Positions 43,006 to 52,337 of a stretch of 64,000 nt of DNA are shown piece after piece. The DNA is from Methylobacterium sp. FF17 (GTDB taxonomy: Bacteria > Pseudomonadota > Alphaproteobacteria > Rhizobiales > Beijerinckiaceae): NCBI RefSeq assembly GCF_025813715.1, contig NZ_CP107532.1, forward strand, positions 434,001 through 498,000, given 5' to 3'. The notes beneath the pieces are model-generated. The model was given only the letters and a program-made list of their open reading frames with translations. It did not search any database and was not told where the DNA came from. How positions within the stretch are numbered: the stretch's first letter is position 1; each line of letters opens with the position of its first letter. A program made the position numbers and the translations under genes.

Positions 43006-45210
43006 ATGAATCTCACCAACTTCCGCCTTGAGACCGATGCCGATGGGATCGCGCTGGCGACCTGGGACATGCCCGGCCGCTCCATGAACGTCTTCACCGA
43101 TGCGGTGATGGACGAACTCGCCCAGGTCATCAACGCGGTGGTGGCGGATCCGGCCGTCAAGGGCTGCGTCATCGTCTCGGGCAAGGACAACTTCTCGGGC
43201 GGCGCCGACCTGACCATGCTCCAGGGCCTCGGGCGCGCCTTCGAATCCCTGAAGGCCGAGCGCGGCGAGGAGGAGGCGATGCGCCACTTCTTCGAGGAGT
43301 CGCGCAAGCTCACCCTGGTGTTCCGCAAGCTCGAGACCTGCGGCAAGCCCTTCGCGGCGGCGGTGCACGGCATCTGCCTCGGCGGGGCCTTCGAACTCGC
43401 CCTCGCCTGCCACTACCGGGTGCTGTCGGACGATCCCAAGACCCGCGTGGGCCTGCCCGAGATCAAGGTCGGCCTGTTTCCGGGCGGCGGCGGGACCCAG
43501 CGCGTGGCGCGCCTGATGCAGACGGGCGATGCCCTGCAGATGCTGTTCAAGGGCGAGCAGATCCGCCCGCTGATGGCGAAGAACATGGGCCTCGCCCACG
43601 AGGTGGCGGGCCGCGACGAGATCGTTGCCAAGGCCAAGGCCTGGATCGCGGCCGGCGGCTCGGCCATCGCGCCCTGGGACCAGCCGAAATTCAAGGCGCC
43701 TTCGGGCAAGGTCTACTCGCCGGCCGGCATGATGATCTGGCCGCCGGCCAACGCGATCTACCGGCGCGAGACCCACGACAACTACCCGGCCGCCAAGGCC
43801 ATCCTTGCCTCGGTCTACGAGGGCCTGCAGCTGCCCATGGACCAGGCCCTGCGGGTCGAGAGCCGCTACTTCGCGCATATCCTGCGCAGCAAGGAAGCGG
43901 CGGCGATGATCCGCACGCTGTTCCTCTCCATGGGCGAACTCAACAAGGGCGCGCGCCGCCCGAAGGACGTGCCGGCCACGAAGATCCAGCGGGTCGGCGT
44001 CGTCGGAGCCGGCTTCATGGGCGCGGGCGTGGCCTATGTTAGCGCGCAGGCGGGCATGGAGGTCGTGCTCGTCGACCAGTCGCAGGAGGCGGCCGAGAAG
44101 GGCAAGGCCTACGCGCACAAGCTCGTCACCGACCAGATCAACAAGGGCCGCGCCAAGACCGCCGACCGGGACGCCCTCCTCGCCCGCATCCAGACGAGCG
44201 CCGACTACGCCGACCTCTCCACCTGCGACCTCGTCATCGAGGCGGTGTTCGAGGATCCGGCGGTGAAGGCCGAGGTGATCGCCAAGGTCGAGGCCGTGAT
44301 CCGGCCCGACGCGATCTTCGCGTCCAACACCTCGACCCTGCCGATCACCGGCCTCGCCAAGACCTCGGCCCGGCCCGAGCAGTTCGTCGGCATCCACTTC
44401 TTCTCGCCGGTGGAGAAGATGATGCTGGTCGAAATCATCAAGGGCGACCAGACCGGGGATCCGGCGCTCGCCGCCGCGCTCGACTACGTGCGGGCGATCA
44501 AGAAGACGCCCATCGTGGTCAACGACGCGCGCGGCTTCTTCGCCAATCGCTGCGTCGGCGCCTACCTGCTGGAAGGCCACACGATGCTGAACGAGGGCAT
44601 CCCGGCGGCGATGATCGAGAATGCCGGGCGCCAGGCGGGCATGCCGGTGGGTCCGCTCTCGCTCACCGACGAGGTGGCGGTGGATCTGGCCCTCAAGATC
44701 GTCAAGGCCACCGAGGCGCAACTCGGGGCCGACAGCATCGACCCGGCCCAGAAGGCGCTGCTCACCACCCTGGTGGAGGGCGAGGGTCGCCTCGGCCGCA
44801 AGAACAAGCGGGGCTTCTACGATTATCCCGAGGGTGCGCCGAAGCGCCTGTGGCCGGGCCTCGCCGAGATTCAGCCCACGCGGGTCGATCCCGACGCGGT
44901 GGATTTCACGGAGCTGAAGCAGCGCCTTCTGGTGGTGCAGGCGCTGGAAGCCGCCCGCACCGTCGGCGAGGGCGTGGTCACAGATCCGCGCGAGGCCGAT
45001 GTCGGCTCGATCCTCGGCTTCGGCTTCGCGCCGTTCACCGGAGGCGCCCTCTCCTACATCGACTTCATGGGCGCGCAGACCTTCGTGTCCCTCGCCCAGC
45101 GCCTGGAGGCCAAGCACGGCCCGCGCTTCGCCGTGCCCCAGAACCTCCTCGACATGGCGGCCCGCAACGGCACCTTCTACGGGGACGCGGCGGCCCGCAA
45201 AGCAGCCTGA
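43006..45210 (+). CDS. fadJ: Multifunctional fatty-acid oxidation enzyme (enoyl-CoA hydratase / 3-hydroxyacyl-CoA dehydrogenase)
   Basis: A 734-residue FadB/FadJ-type fusion. Residues about 1-190 are a crotonase domain (GGADLTMLQGL oxyanion region; HGICLGGAFELALACHYRV; LPEIKVGLFPGGGGTQRV with the two catalytic Glu). From about 325, VGVVGAGFMGAGVAYVSA is the NAD-binding Rossmann start, then FASNTSTLPIT, GIHFFSPVEKMMLVEII (catalytic His) and ARGFFANR, followed by the helical 3HCDH C-terminal domain. GAGGA lies about 8 bases before ATG 43006. It hydrates and oxidises enoyl-CoA in beta-oxidation, between the dehydrogenase and thiolase steps encoded just upstream. Confidence 0.95.
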   Translation: MNLTNFRLETDADGIALATWDMPGRSMNVFTDAVMDELAQVINAVVADPAVKGCVIVSGKDNFSGGADLTMLQGLGRAFESLKAERGEEEAMRHFFEESRKLTLVFRKLETCGKPFAAAVHGICLGGAFELALACHYRVLSDDPKTRVGLPEIKVGLFPGGGGTQRVARLMQTGDALQMLFKGEQIRPLMAKNMGLAHEVAGRDEIVAKAKAWIAAGGSAIAPWDQPKFKAPSGKVYSPAGMMIWPPANAIYRRETHDNYPAAKAILASVYEGLQLPMDQALRVESRYFAHILRSKEAAAMIRTLFLSMGELNKGARRPKDVPATKIQRVGVVGAGFMGAGVAYVSAQAGMEVVLVDQSQEAAEKGKAYAHKLVTDQINKGRAKTADRDALLARIQTSADYADLSTCDLVIEAVFEDPAVKAEVIAKVEAVIRPDAIFASNTSTLPITGLAKTSARPEQFVGIHFFSPVEKMMLVEIIKGDQTGDPALAAALDYVRAIKKTPIVVNDARGFFANRCVGAYLLEGHTMLNEGIPAAMIENAGRQAGMPVGPLSLTDEVAVDLALKIVKATEAQLGADSIDPAQKALLTTLVEGEGRLGRKNKRGFYDYPEGAPKRLWPGLAEIQPTRVDPDAVDFTELKQRLLVVQALEAARTVGEGVVTDPREADVGSILGFGFAPFTGGALSYIDFMGAQTFVSLAQRLEAKHGPRFAVPQNLLDMAARNGTFYGDAAARKAA

Positions 45211-45255
45211 TCCGGGAACCGGCCGGCGTCCGGTCGGCGCCTCCGCGCCCCGGAA

Positions 45256-46761
45256 TCAGGCGCCGGCCGGGTCCGGGATGACGATGCGGAAACAGGTGCC
45301 GATGGCGGTCTCCTCGTGGCTGAGGGTGCCGCCGTTGAGCTGGATCAGCTCCGACGCGATGGCGAGGCCGAGGCCGGTGCCGCCGGGGCGCGACGAGCCC
45401 CGGAACGGGCTGAACAGGTGTTCGCGCGCCCGCGCCGGCAGGCCGGGGCCATTGTCCGTCACGCGGATGGTGGTGCTGCCGCCCCCCGTCTCCACCCGCA
45501 GCGCCTCGATGGTGATGGTCGGTTCGGACCGCGCCCGCGCCTCGTCGCCGGGCCTGGGAGGGCCCAGGGCCTGCACGGCGTTGCGCACGATGTTGGCGAG
45601 GGCGCGGGAGAGGTGCTCCGGGTCGACGCAGATCTTGAGCCCGTGCGGGCAGATCTCCCGGATCACGATGTCCGAGCCGCGTTCCCGCCCCGACAGGTCC
45701 GCCTGCTCGGCGATGATCGGGCTCAAGGGAACGAACCGGCGATGCGGGTTGCGTTCGCTGACGCGGCCATAGGCCAGGGTTTCCTCACAGAACCGGATGG
45801 CGCGGTCGAGGGTCGCGACGAGGCGGGGGGCGACGCGCTGCACGATCGGATCGGTGACGCCGTCGAGGCGGTCGCTGAGAAGCTGGGCCGTCGTGAGGAG
45901 GTTGCGCAGCTCGTGGTTGATCTTGCTGACCGAGAGCCCGAGCCCGGCGAGGCGCCGCTTCTCGCGCAGTTCCCCGGCCAGCGCCCGCTCCATCCGCGCG
46001 AGCGCGATCTCCGCGTGGCCGATCTCGTCCGTGCGCCGCGACGGCACGATGACTCCGTCGATCGCCTCGGGCGATTCCGCGAATTCCGTGATGTTGTGCA
46101 CGAGGCGGCGCACCGGCCGCACGATCACCCGCTGAAGGACGAAGAAGATCAGCGCCGCCACGGCGGCCGCGATGGCGAGCGACGACAGGGCGAGGCGGAT
46201 GGCGAAGGCCGCCACGGCGTCGTGGAGGGGAGTGCGGTCGATCAGGATCTCGACGCGGTCGAAGCCGTCGCGGCCCTTTCCGATCACCCGCACGGGGTGG
46301 GGCGAATCCTGGAACAGGGTGCGGACGACGCCCCGGATCGACTCGACCCAGTCCTGCTCGCGCAGGTCGATCAGGTCCGACACCGTGTCCGGAACGGTCT
46401 CGTCGGCGAGCAGGCGCCGGGCGCCGTTGCCCTGGACCGCGATGGCGCGGGCGCCGACACCGGCCAGCAGCCGCTGGGACAGGCCCTCGGAGACGTGCTG
46501 GTCGGGCGCCGCATCGAGCACCAGGGCGGCGACCTGGGCGGCGGCGATCCGGTCCGAGAGCCACATCCGGCGGTAGTTCGAGACGGTGGGGACGTAGATC
46601 AGCACTTCGATCAGGGCGACGAAGGCGACCGTCAGCAGAAAGAGTCGACCGGACAGGCCGAGGTGGCGCCCGAGACCCCGAAACGCCGGAAGACGGGTTT
46701 CGGCGGCCCGTTCCTGACCTGAGCCCCGTTCCTGACCTGCGACGCGCGAATTCACACCCAT
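45256..46761 (-). CDS. Orphan membrane sensor histidine kinase
   Basis: A 501-residue kinase: membrane helix about 38-60, a periplasmic sensor of about 120 residues (62-182), second helix about 185-208 (LALSSLAIAAAVAALIFFVL), HAMP (about 210-265), phosphoacceptor His283 in SKINHELRNLLTTAQ, then HATPase_c with N-box NIVRNAVQAL, G1 DNGPGLP, G2 GGTGLGLAIAS. The NHELRN H-box is of the HisKA type. No response regulator gene adjoins, so its partner is elsewhere. Signal unknown. It converges on fadJ. Confidence 0.93.
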   Translation of the reverse strand: MGVNSRVAGQERGSGQERAAETRLPAFRGLGRHLGLSGRLFLLTVAFVALIEVLIYVPTVSNYRRMWLSDRIAAAQVAALVLDAAPDQHVSEGLSQRLLAGVGARAIAVQGNGARRLLADETVPDTVSDLIDLREQDWVESIRGVVRTLFQDSPHPVRVIGKGRDGFDRVEILIDRTPLHDAVAAFAIRLALSSLAIAAAVAALIFFVLQRVIVRPVRRLVHNITEFAESPEAIDGVIVPSRRTDEIGHAEIALARMERALAGELREKRRLAGLGLSVSKINHELRNLLTTAQLLSDRLDGVTDPIVQRVAPRLVATLDRAIRFCEETLAYGRVSERNPHRRFVPLSPIIAEQADLSGRERGSDIVIREICPHGLKICVDPEHLSRALANIVRNAVQALGPPRPGDEARARSEPTITIEALRVETGGGSTTIRVTDNGPGLPARAREHLFSPFRGSSRPGGTGLGLAIASELIQLNGGTLSHEETAIGTCFRIVIPDPAGA

Positions 46762-46949
46762 CTCAACTCTTAGGTTCGGGATGTCCCACTGGCGCGGCGG
46801 GTGTCGACACGGTCCGTCCGAACCGGATCGCTCGGACGATGCTTAACAGGCTACCGGATCGGGATGTAACAGCCCCGTCAACGCTCGGAAACCGCCTAGG
46901 GTGCCTCCGGACCTAGATATTTCTTCATCAGCTTCATGGCTAAAATTTA

Positions 46950-47747
46950 TCAGTGGCTCGCAGCGTTCCGGCGCTGGAAGCGACGGCGCAGGAACACGGA
47001 GAGCAGCGCGAAGGCGGCGAGCGCCGCCAGCCCCGCCATCATCTTCGGCGTGACCAGGGCGCGCAGGGTCAGGGCGTTGTCGCAATCGAGGCCGCCGGCC
47101 GCCAGGCAGGCGGCCTTCGCGCTCTCGTGGGCCAGCACCACGTCCTCGATCGCCGCGCCGGTGGAGGCGTAGACGAAGACGCCGGGCAGGAGCCCGAACA
47201 GGGTGGCGAGCACGAAGGTGCTGCGCTTCACCCCGAAGGCGGCGGGGGCGAGGTTCGTCATCCAGAACGGAAAGATCGGCAGGAGCCGAAGGAAGGCGAT
47301 GTAGCCGAAGGCATCCGCTCGGAAGCCCGCGGCGAGACCGGCGAGGCGCGGCCCCGCCCGCCGCAGCAGGAGTTCGGAGGCCGGGCCGCGCCCGATGGTG
47401 AAGACGATGGCCGCCCCCGTCGTGGCCGAGGCCAGGGCGATGAGGGCGCCGGGCACGATCCCGAACAGGAAGCCGCAGAGCATGGTCAGGAACAGGGAGG
47501 CCGGCACCGAGACGACCACCGCCCCGACATAGACGAGGTAGGCGACCACCATCGCGCGGAACCGGTCCTCCGCCACCCAGGCATTGAGCCAGGCGCGCGA
47601 GGCCAGCAGCCGGTCGAGGCTGAGGAGGTGCGAGGCTCCCGAGACGAGGACGGCCAGCGAGGCACAGACCAGCAGCAGGAGGGGAAGCCAGCGCAGGACG
47701 CGCCGCAGCCCGCCGCGCCCGGCCCCCGAAGGCGTCGCCGTGCTCAC
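46950..47747 (-). CDS. TVP38/TMEM64 family membrane protein
   Basis: A 265-residue inner-membrane protein with about six helices and the SNARE-associated/DedA-like signature: FLTMLCGFLFGIVPGALIALASATTGA in parts, followed by FLRLLPIFPFWMTNLAPAAFGV (the conserved R-x-x-P-x-x-P reentrant region). Members have been linked to lipid scrambling or transport. It starts at GTG 47747, overlapping the methyltransferase stop as GTGA, so a joint role with PmtA in membrane lipid handling is attractive but inferred. About 90% of the protein is typical of the family; the Cys pair (CLAAGGLDC) before the last helix may form a disulfide. Confidence 0.9.
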   Translation of the reverse strand: MSTATPSGAGRGGLRRVLRWLPLLLLVCASLAVLVSGASHLLSLDRLLASRAWLNAWVAEDRFRAMVVAYLVYVGAVVVSVPASLFLTMLCGFLFGIVPGALIALASATTGAAIVFTIGRGPASELLLRRAGPRLAGLAAGFRADAFGYIAFLRLLPIFPFWMTNLAPAAFGVKRSTFVLATLFGLLPGVFVYASTGAAIEDVVLAHESAKAACLAAGGLDCDNALTLRALVTPKMMAGLAALAAFALLSVFLRRRFQRRNAASH

Positions 47748-48397
47748 CCGGGCTTGCGCATCCGCAGGATCTTGAAGAACCCGCCCGGGAAGGTCGGCGC
47801 GACGCCGATGAACTCGACGCCGTGGGCGCGGGCCCAAGCCTCGATCCGGGTCGACTTGAAGGCGGAGGACCAGCCGATCTTGGTGCAGAGCGGCGCCACG
47901 ATCTCCTCCACCTTCGCGAGGGTGCCCGCGTTCTGGCCGAAATGGTTGGCGAGCACGATCTCGCCGCCCGGCCGCACCACGCGCAGGAACTCCGAGAGGG
48001 CGGCCTCCGGATCCGGCACCAGGGTGATGAGGAACTGGGCCACAACCGCGTCGAAGCTGGCATCGGCGTAGCCGAGCCGGCAGACATCCATCACCTGGAG
48101 GCCGCGCACGTGGTTCAAGCCCCGGCGCAGGACCTTGGCGCGGGCGCGCTTCAGCATGTCCTCGGAGAGGTCGACGCCGCAGACGAAGCTGGAGGCGGGG
48201 TAGTAGCCGAGCGACAGCCCCGTCCCGACGCCGGCTTCGAGGATGCGCGGGCCGCAGGCGACGGCCGCCTCCACCGCGTCACGGGCGGCGGGCTCGGTCA
48301 GCTTGTCGTAGACGACGTCGTAGACGGGCGCCCAGCGCGCATAGGCCTTGCGCATCAGGGCGGTGCTCGGACCGGCCTCCCGCGGCTCGCTCAGCAT
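47744..48397 (-). CDS. pmtA: Phosphatidylethanolamine N-methyltransferase (PmtA-like)
   Basis: A 217-residue class I SAM methyltransferase. YARWAPVYDVVYDKL (about 19-33) is the amphipathic start typical of Rhodobacter-type PmtA; RILEAGVGTGLSLGYYP (51-67) binds SAM; VDLSEDMLKRAR and VVAQFLITLVPDPEAAL with VRPGGEIVLANHFG follow. Such enzymes make phosphatidylcholine from phosphatidylethanolamine at the inner membrane, common in Hyphomicrobiales. Ubiquinone/menaquinone-type methyltransferase remains possible. Coupled by overlap to the TVP38 gene and 54 bp after mnmA. Confidence 0.82.
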   Translation of the reverse strand: MLSEPREAGPSTALMRKAYARWAPVYDVVYDKLTEPAARDAVEAAVACGPRILEAGVGTGLSLGYYPASSFVCGVDLSEDMLKRARAKVLRRGLNHVRGLQVMDVCRLGYADASFDAVVAQFLITLVPDPEAALSEFLRVVRPGGEIVLANHFGQNAGTLAKVEEIVAPLCTKIGWSSAFKSTRIEAWARAHGVEFIGVAPTFPGGFFKILRMRKPG

Positions 48398-48451
48398 GTC
48401 GATCTCGAAGTCCTGTGAAGGGGTGAGGGGTGTCGGACCGCCGGTTCCGCC

Positions 48452-49603
48452 TCAGGCGGCCTCGGCGGCTCCGGTCGCCAACGCGTCGACGCGGCGGATG
48501 GTGCCGCCGCCGAGGACGCGCGCGCGCGGGCCCTCGTCGGCATAGATGACGCAGGCCTGCCCCGGGGAGACGCCGTCCTCGGGCGTCGCCAGCACGATCT
48601 CGGCGGTGCCGTCCCGGGCATCGCGGGTGAGCAGCGCCGGCCGGGGCTCGCGGGTGGAGCGCACGCGCACCGCCACCGCCCGCTCGCCGGTGTCGGCGCT
48701 TCCCCCGAGCCAATTCAGGTCGCTCAGGCGGATCCGGGTGGTGGCCAGGGCCTCGCGCGGGCCCACCACCACGCGGGCGGTCTCGGGCTCCAGGCGGATC
48801 ACGTAGAGCGGCGCGCCGACCGCGAGGCGCAGGCCCTTCCGCTGGCCGACCGTGTAATGGATGATGCCGTCGTGCCGGCCGAGCACCTGGCCGCCGAGGT
48901 CGACGATGTCCCCGGGCCGGGCCGCGTCGGGGCGCAGGCGCGCGATCACGTCGGCGTAGCGGCCCTGCGGCACGAAGCAGATGTCCTGGCTGTCGGCCTT
49001 CTCGGCCACCGCGAGGCCGAGGTCGCGGGCGAGGCGCCGGGTCTCGTCCTTGGGCAATTCGCCCAGGGGGAAGCGCAGGAAGTCGAGCTGCTCGGCCGTG
49101 GTGGCGTAGAGGAAGTAGCTCTGGTCGCGGGCCGGATCGAGGGCGCGGTAGAGCCCGCGTCCGCCCGACGCCTCCGGGCGGCTGGCCACGTAATGGCCGG
49201 TGGCGAGGCAGTCCGCCTCGAGGTCGCGGGCGGTGCTCAGGAGGTCGCGGAACTTGATCGAGCGGTTGCACTCGACGCAGGGGATCGGCGTCTCGCCCGC
49301 GAGGTAGCTCTCGGCGAAGCGGTCGATCACCGATTCGCGGAACCGGTCCTCGTAGTCGAGGACGTAGTGCGGGATCGCCAGCGCCTCGGCGACGCGGCGG
49401 GCATCGTGGATGTCCTGGCCGGCGCAGCAGGCGCCCTTGCGGTGGGTGGCGGCGCCATGGTCGTAGAGCTGGAGCGTGATGCCGACGACGTCGTAGCCCT
49501 GGCGCTTCAGGAGCCCGGCCACGACGGAGGAGTCGACGCCGCCGGACATGGCGACGACGACGCGCGTCTCGTGCGGGGCCTTGGGAAGATCGAGGGAGTT
49601 CAT
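48452..49603 (-). CDS. mnmA: tRNA 2-thiouridine(34) synthase
   Basis: A 383-residue enzyme that activates U34 of Lys, Glu and Gln tRNAs with ATP and inserts sulfur. PP-loop [15 protein letters not shown] (about 18-32); catalytic Cys in [12 protein letters not shown] (about residue 110) and the acceptor Cys in [23 protein letters not shown] and [11 protein letters not shown] are family hallmarks. Length is normal. First of a probable mnmA-pmtA-TVP38 transcript and divergent from fliK. Confidence 0.96.
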   Translation of the reverse strand: MNSLDLPKAPHETRVVVAMSGGVDSSVVAGLLKRQGYDVVGITLQLYDHGAATHRKGACCAGQDIHDARRVAEALAIPHYVLDYEDRFRESVIDRFAESYLAGETPIPCVECNRSIKFRDLLSTARDLEADCLATGHYVASRPEASGGRGLYRALDPARDQSYFLYATTAEQLDFLRFPLGELPKDETRRLARDLGLAVAEKADSQDICFVPQGRYADVIARLRPDAARPGDIVDLGGQVLGRHDGIIHYTVGQRKGLRLAVGAPLYVIRLEPETARVVVGPREALATTRIRLSDLNWLGGSADTGERAVAVRVRSTREPRPALLTRDARDGTAEIVLATPEDGVSPGQACVIYADEGPRARVLGGGTIRRVDALATGAAEAA

Positions 49604-49820
49604 CGCACCGGACTTTGGTCGGGAGGGGCCGGTCGGGCCCCGCGCGAGAGTCTATAGCGATCCTCGGGCGCGAGTTCCAGGGAGGGCCTGGCCGCGCCCT
49701 CGGCGACGGGGATCGGCCAAAGCTGCCGGGATGCGGGCAGGTTTTGCCGGGCGCGCCGCGAAGATCCAAGATGCCCCGGAAATCTGCGTTGTTTCACAGT
49801 CGCTTGGCCGCGCCGGTCTC

Positions 49821-49835
49821 TGGCCCCACACTTGC
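49821..49835 (+). promoter_or_regulatory. Sigma54 (-24/-12) promoter of fliK-flgD
   Basis: TGGCCCCACACTTGC: GG at 49822-49823 and GC at 49834-49835 are separated by exactly ten bases, as required for RpoN, and match TGGC...TTGC. Transcription would begin near 49847, just before the GGAGG (49850-49854) that serves fliK. FlbD, a sigma54 activator, is encoded downstream in the cluster. Confidence 0.75.
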
Positions 49836-49864
49836 GGAAGCTTGCGCACGGAGGAATGCGGCGC

Positions 49865-51193
49865 ATGGCTTTATCGAGGATCGACAGCGAGGGGCCGGCG
49901 TTACGTCCCGGTGCGTCGATGGCCGCCCGGCCGCAGCGGCGCGCCACCGAAGCCTTCACGATCAGACCGGAGGAGCGGAACGCGGCGCCGTCGCGGGCCG
50001 AGGTCACCGCCCCGCGCAGGCCCGCCGCCGAGGCCCCGCGCCGGGACGCGCTCCGCACCACCGCGGACCGAAACTCCGAGGCGCCGGCGGCCAAGTCCAC
50101 GCAGAAGGCCACGCAGAAGGCGACGGACGCGCCCCGCGCACGGGCCGAGCCCACCGGGCGCGAGGCCGGGCAGCCCGCCTCCTCGAAGGTCCCCACCCCC
50201 CGGCAGGCCCCCGATACCCCGGGGGACACCCCCGTTCCGGCCGCCTCCGAGGCAGTCGCCCAGGCCACCGTCGAGGGGGAGACGGCGAAGGCGTCCGCCG
50301 AACCGGAGGAGGTCGAGGAAGGCCGCGAGGGCGCGACGGAAGCCGCCGCGCCGACCTCGATCCCGCTGCCCCCCATCCTGGCCCAGACCCCGCCGCCGGG
50401 CGTCCCGGGCCTGACGCCGCCGCCGACCTCCGGCCAGGCCCCCACGGGCGCGTTCCAGGCCGGGTCGCCGCAGGCCGCCGAGGCCGTCGCCGAGGGGGCG
50501 GCCCGGGAGGCGATGTCCGGAGCCCCCGTGGCGCTGCGCATCCAGGGCCAGGCCGGACGCGGCGATTCCGGGGACGGCGACGGCCAGGCGGGGAACAAGC
50601 CCGAGGGCGAGGCCGTCGCCCTCCCGGCGGTCGCCGAGGCCCCCACCGGCGGCTCCGCGCTGGCGGATCTCCTGCCTGCCCCGGCTCCCGGAGCGCATGG
50701 CCGGACGGCGGAGGCGGCCGCGCCGGCCCCCGCCGGCGCCGGCCCCACCGCGCCGGCCGAGGCGCCCGTTCCCCTCGGCGCGGTGCCGATGACCATCGGC
50801 CTGCGCTCGCTCGCCGGCAGCAACACCTTCGAGATCCGCCTCGACCCCAAGGACCTCGGCCGCGTCGAGGTCAACCTCGCCATCGACAAGGACACGGGCA
50901 CGGTCCAGGCCACGCTGGTGGTCGACCGGCCCGAGACCCTGGCGCTGCTCCAGCGCGACGCCGGCAACCTCCAGCAGGCCCTGTCCCAGGCGGGCCTCGA
51001 CGCCCCCGACGGCAGTATCAGCCTGAGCCTGCGCAACGACGGCGGTGCCGCGTCCGGCGGCTCGGGCAACGGCGACCAGCCTGCCGGCACCCCGGGCCGA
51101 AACCGGCGCGACGAGTCCAGCGACATTTCCCTGCCCGCCGCCGTTCCGCTGCGCCTCTACGGCGGCGGACGCGGCCTCGATATCCGCATCTGA
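49865..51193 (+). CDS. fliK: Flagellar hook-length control protein
   Basis: A 442-residue protein with the usual FliK layout: a long Pro/Ala/Glu-rich unstructured ruler region (about 1-300) and a C-terminal Flg_hook domain (about 305-390) with FEIRLDPKDLGRVEVNL, DRPETLALLQRDAGNLQQAL and the LSQAGL end of the helix. FliK measures the hook and switches the export gate from hook to filament substrates. ATG 49865 lies ten bases after GGAGG; ATG 49856 is too close to it. Preceded by a sigma54 promoter and followed 12 bp later by flgD, the hook cap gene. Confidence 0.9.
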   Translation: MALSRIDSEGPALRPGASMAARPQRRATEAFTIRPEERNAAPSRAEVTAPRRPAAEAPRRDALRTTADRNSEAPAAKSTQKATQKATDAPRARAEPTGREAGQPASSKVPTPRQAPDTPGDTPVPAASEAVAQATVEGETAKASAEPEEVEEGREGATEAAAPTSIPLPPILAQTPPPGVPGLTPPPTSGQAPTGAFQAGSPQAAEAVAEGAAREAMSGAPVALRIQGQAGRGDSGDGDGQAGNKPEGEAVALPAVAEAPTGGSALADLLPAPAPGAHGRTAEAAAPAPAGAGPTAPAEAPVPLGAVPMTIGLRSLAGSNTFEIRLDPKDLGRVEVNLAIDKDTGTVQATLVVDRPETLALLQRDAGNLQQALSQAGLDAPDGSISLSLRNDGGAASGGSGNGDQPAGTPGRNRRDESSDISLPAAVPLRLYGGGRGLDIRI

Positions 51194-51205
51194 GGACCCG
51201 ATCCC

Positions 51206-51880
51206 ATGGCTTCCGGCATCAGCACCGCCACGAGCACGGCCTCGACGGGCACCACGCAGAAGACCTCCTCGCAGGAACTCGCGGGCAACTTCACGCAGTT
51301 CCTCACGCTGCTCACCACGCAGCTGAAGAACCAGAACCCCCTCGACCCGATGGACACCAACCAGTTCACCCAGCAGCTGGTGCAGTATGCCGGCGTCGAG
51401 CAGCAGCTGAAGTCGAACGACCGGCTCGACTCCATCCTCGGCAACGCCAAATCGTCGAGCGCCGCCTCCGCCACCGGGTTCATCGGGCAATCGATCACCG
51501 CGGACGGGCGCACGACGGCCCTGAAGGACGGTAAGGCGAACTGGACCCTGACGCCGGCCCGCGCCGCGACCCAGGCCACGATCACGATCAGCGACGCCAA
51601 GGGCAACGTCGTCGCCACCCAGACGAAGGCGCTGGCGGCCGGCGCGCAGTCCTTCGCCTGGGACGGGCGCTCGTCCAGCGGCTTCACCGCCGCCAACGGC
51701 ACCTACGCCATCAAGGTGGATGCGGTGGACGCCACGGGCACCAAGATCGCGGTGGACACCAAGGTCAGCGGCACCGTCGACGGCGTGGATCTGAGCGGCA
51801 CGGAACCGGTGCTTCTGCTCGGGACATCGCGCGTCCCGGTCTCCACCGTGCAGAACATCGGAGCCGGGTTATCCACATGA
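51206..51880 (+). CDS. flgD: Flagellar hook capping protein
   Basis: A 224-residue FlgD. The N-terminal signature QFLTLLTTQLKNQNPLDPMDTNQFTQQLVQY (about 32-62, in parts) is followed by a FLIPs-type beta domain (SFAWDGRSSSGFTAANGTYAIKV, in parts) that forms the scaffolding cap for hook assembly. Export-dependent, no signal peptide. Co-transcribed with fliK. A hairpin at 51909-51931 follows. Confidence 0.95.
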   Translation: MASGISTATSTASTGTTQKTSSQELAGNFTQFLTLLTTQLKNQNPLDPMDTNQFTQQLVQYAGVEQQLKSNDRLDSILGNAKSSSAASATGFIGQSITADGRTTALKDGKANWTLTPARAATQATITISDAKGNVVATQTKALAAGAQSFAWDGRSSSGFTAANGTYAIKVDAVDATGTKIAVDTKVSGTVDGVDLSGTEPVLLLGTSRVPVSTVQNIGAGLST

Positions 51881-51908
51881 CGACCTGACCGAATCCAATG
51901 TGAGCGAT

Positions 51909-51931
51909 CCGCTTCAAGATATCTTAAGCGG
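51909..51931. promoter_or_regulatory. Imperfect palindrome between flgD and sciP
   Basis: CCGCTT, one unpaired C, the perfect palindrome AAGATATCTT (51916-51925), then AAGCGG. It starts 29 bp after the flgD stop and has no T run, so it could be a weak terminator or a protein-binding site in the sciP promoter. Confidence 0.45.
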
Positions 51932-51948
51932 GCAGGACTAGCTTCAGA

Positions 51949-51968
51949 ACTCGACAGGTCAGTCGAGT
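51949..51968. promoter_or_regulatory. Inverted repeat just upstream of sciP
   Basis: ACTCGAC (51949-51955), six bases, GTCGAGT (51962-51968): a perfect 7-bp inverted repeat ending 13 bases before the sciP start codon. It overlaps the likely ribosome-binding region, so it could act as an operator or as a leader hairpin. Confidence 0.5.
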
Positions 51969-51981
51969 TGTAGAGCGTATC

Positions 51982-52257
51982 ATGACCGAACCAAGCCGCC
52001 CGAGAGTGAAATACGTGATCGGGCCTGATGGAAGTCCGTTAACCATTGCGGATCTTCCGCCGATCACCACGCGCCGATGGGTCATCCGTCGCAAAGCCGA
52101 AGTGGTCGCCGCCGTGAGGGGCGGACTTCTCAGTCTCGAGGAAGCATGCCAGCGCTATACCCTCACCACGGAGGAATTCCTGAGCTGGCAGTTCTCCATC
52201 GATCAGCACGGGCTGGCAGGACTGCGCACCACGCGCATCCAGCATTACCGCCACTGA
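51982..52257 (+). CDS. sciP: CtrA inhibitor SciP (DUF1153)
   Basis: A 91-residue protein of the DUF1153/SciP family. Hallmarks: VKYVIGPDGSPLTIADLPP at the N-terminus, TRRWVIRRKAEVVAAVRGGLLSLEEACQRY (in parts) forming a helix-turn-helix-like core, and LTTEEFLSWQ. In Caulobacter SciP binds CtrA and prevents it from recruiting RNA polymerase at class II flagellar and other promoters in G1. Here the gene lies between flgD and fliF, and a CtrA-like site is in the following spacer. Length is typical of the family. Confidence 0.92.
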   Translation: MTEPSRPRVKYVIGPDGSPLTIADLPPITTRRWVIRRKAEVVAAVRGGLLSLEEACQRYTLTTEEFLSWQFSIDQHGLAGLRTTRIQHYRH

Positions 52258-52310
52258 TCTGACGACCGTCCGGGTCTTCGATGACCCCCTCGGTCCCATC
52301 CGGATTGAAA

Positions 52311-52337
52311 AGCCGCGTCCCTCACCCGGGCGCGGCT
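52311..52337 (+). terminator. Hairpin terminator after sciP
   Basis: AGCCGCG (52311-52317) and CGCGGCT (52331-52337) form a 7-bp perfect stem preceded by an A run (AAAA) and followed by only a short T stretch, so termination may be partial. Confidence 0.5.
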
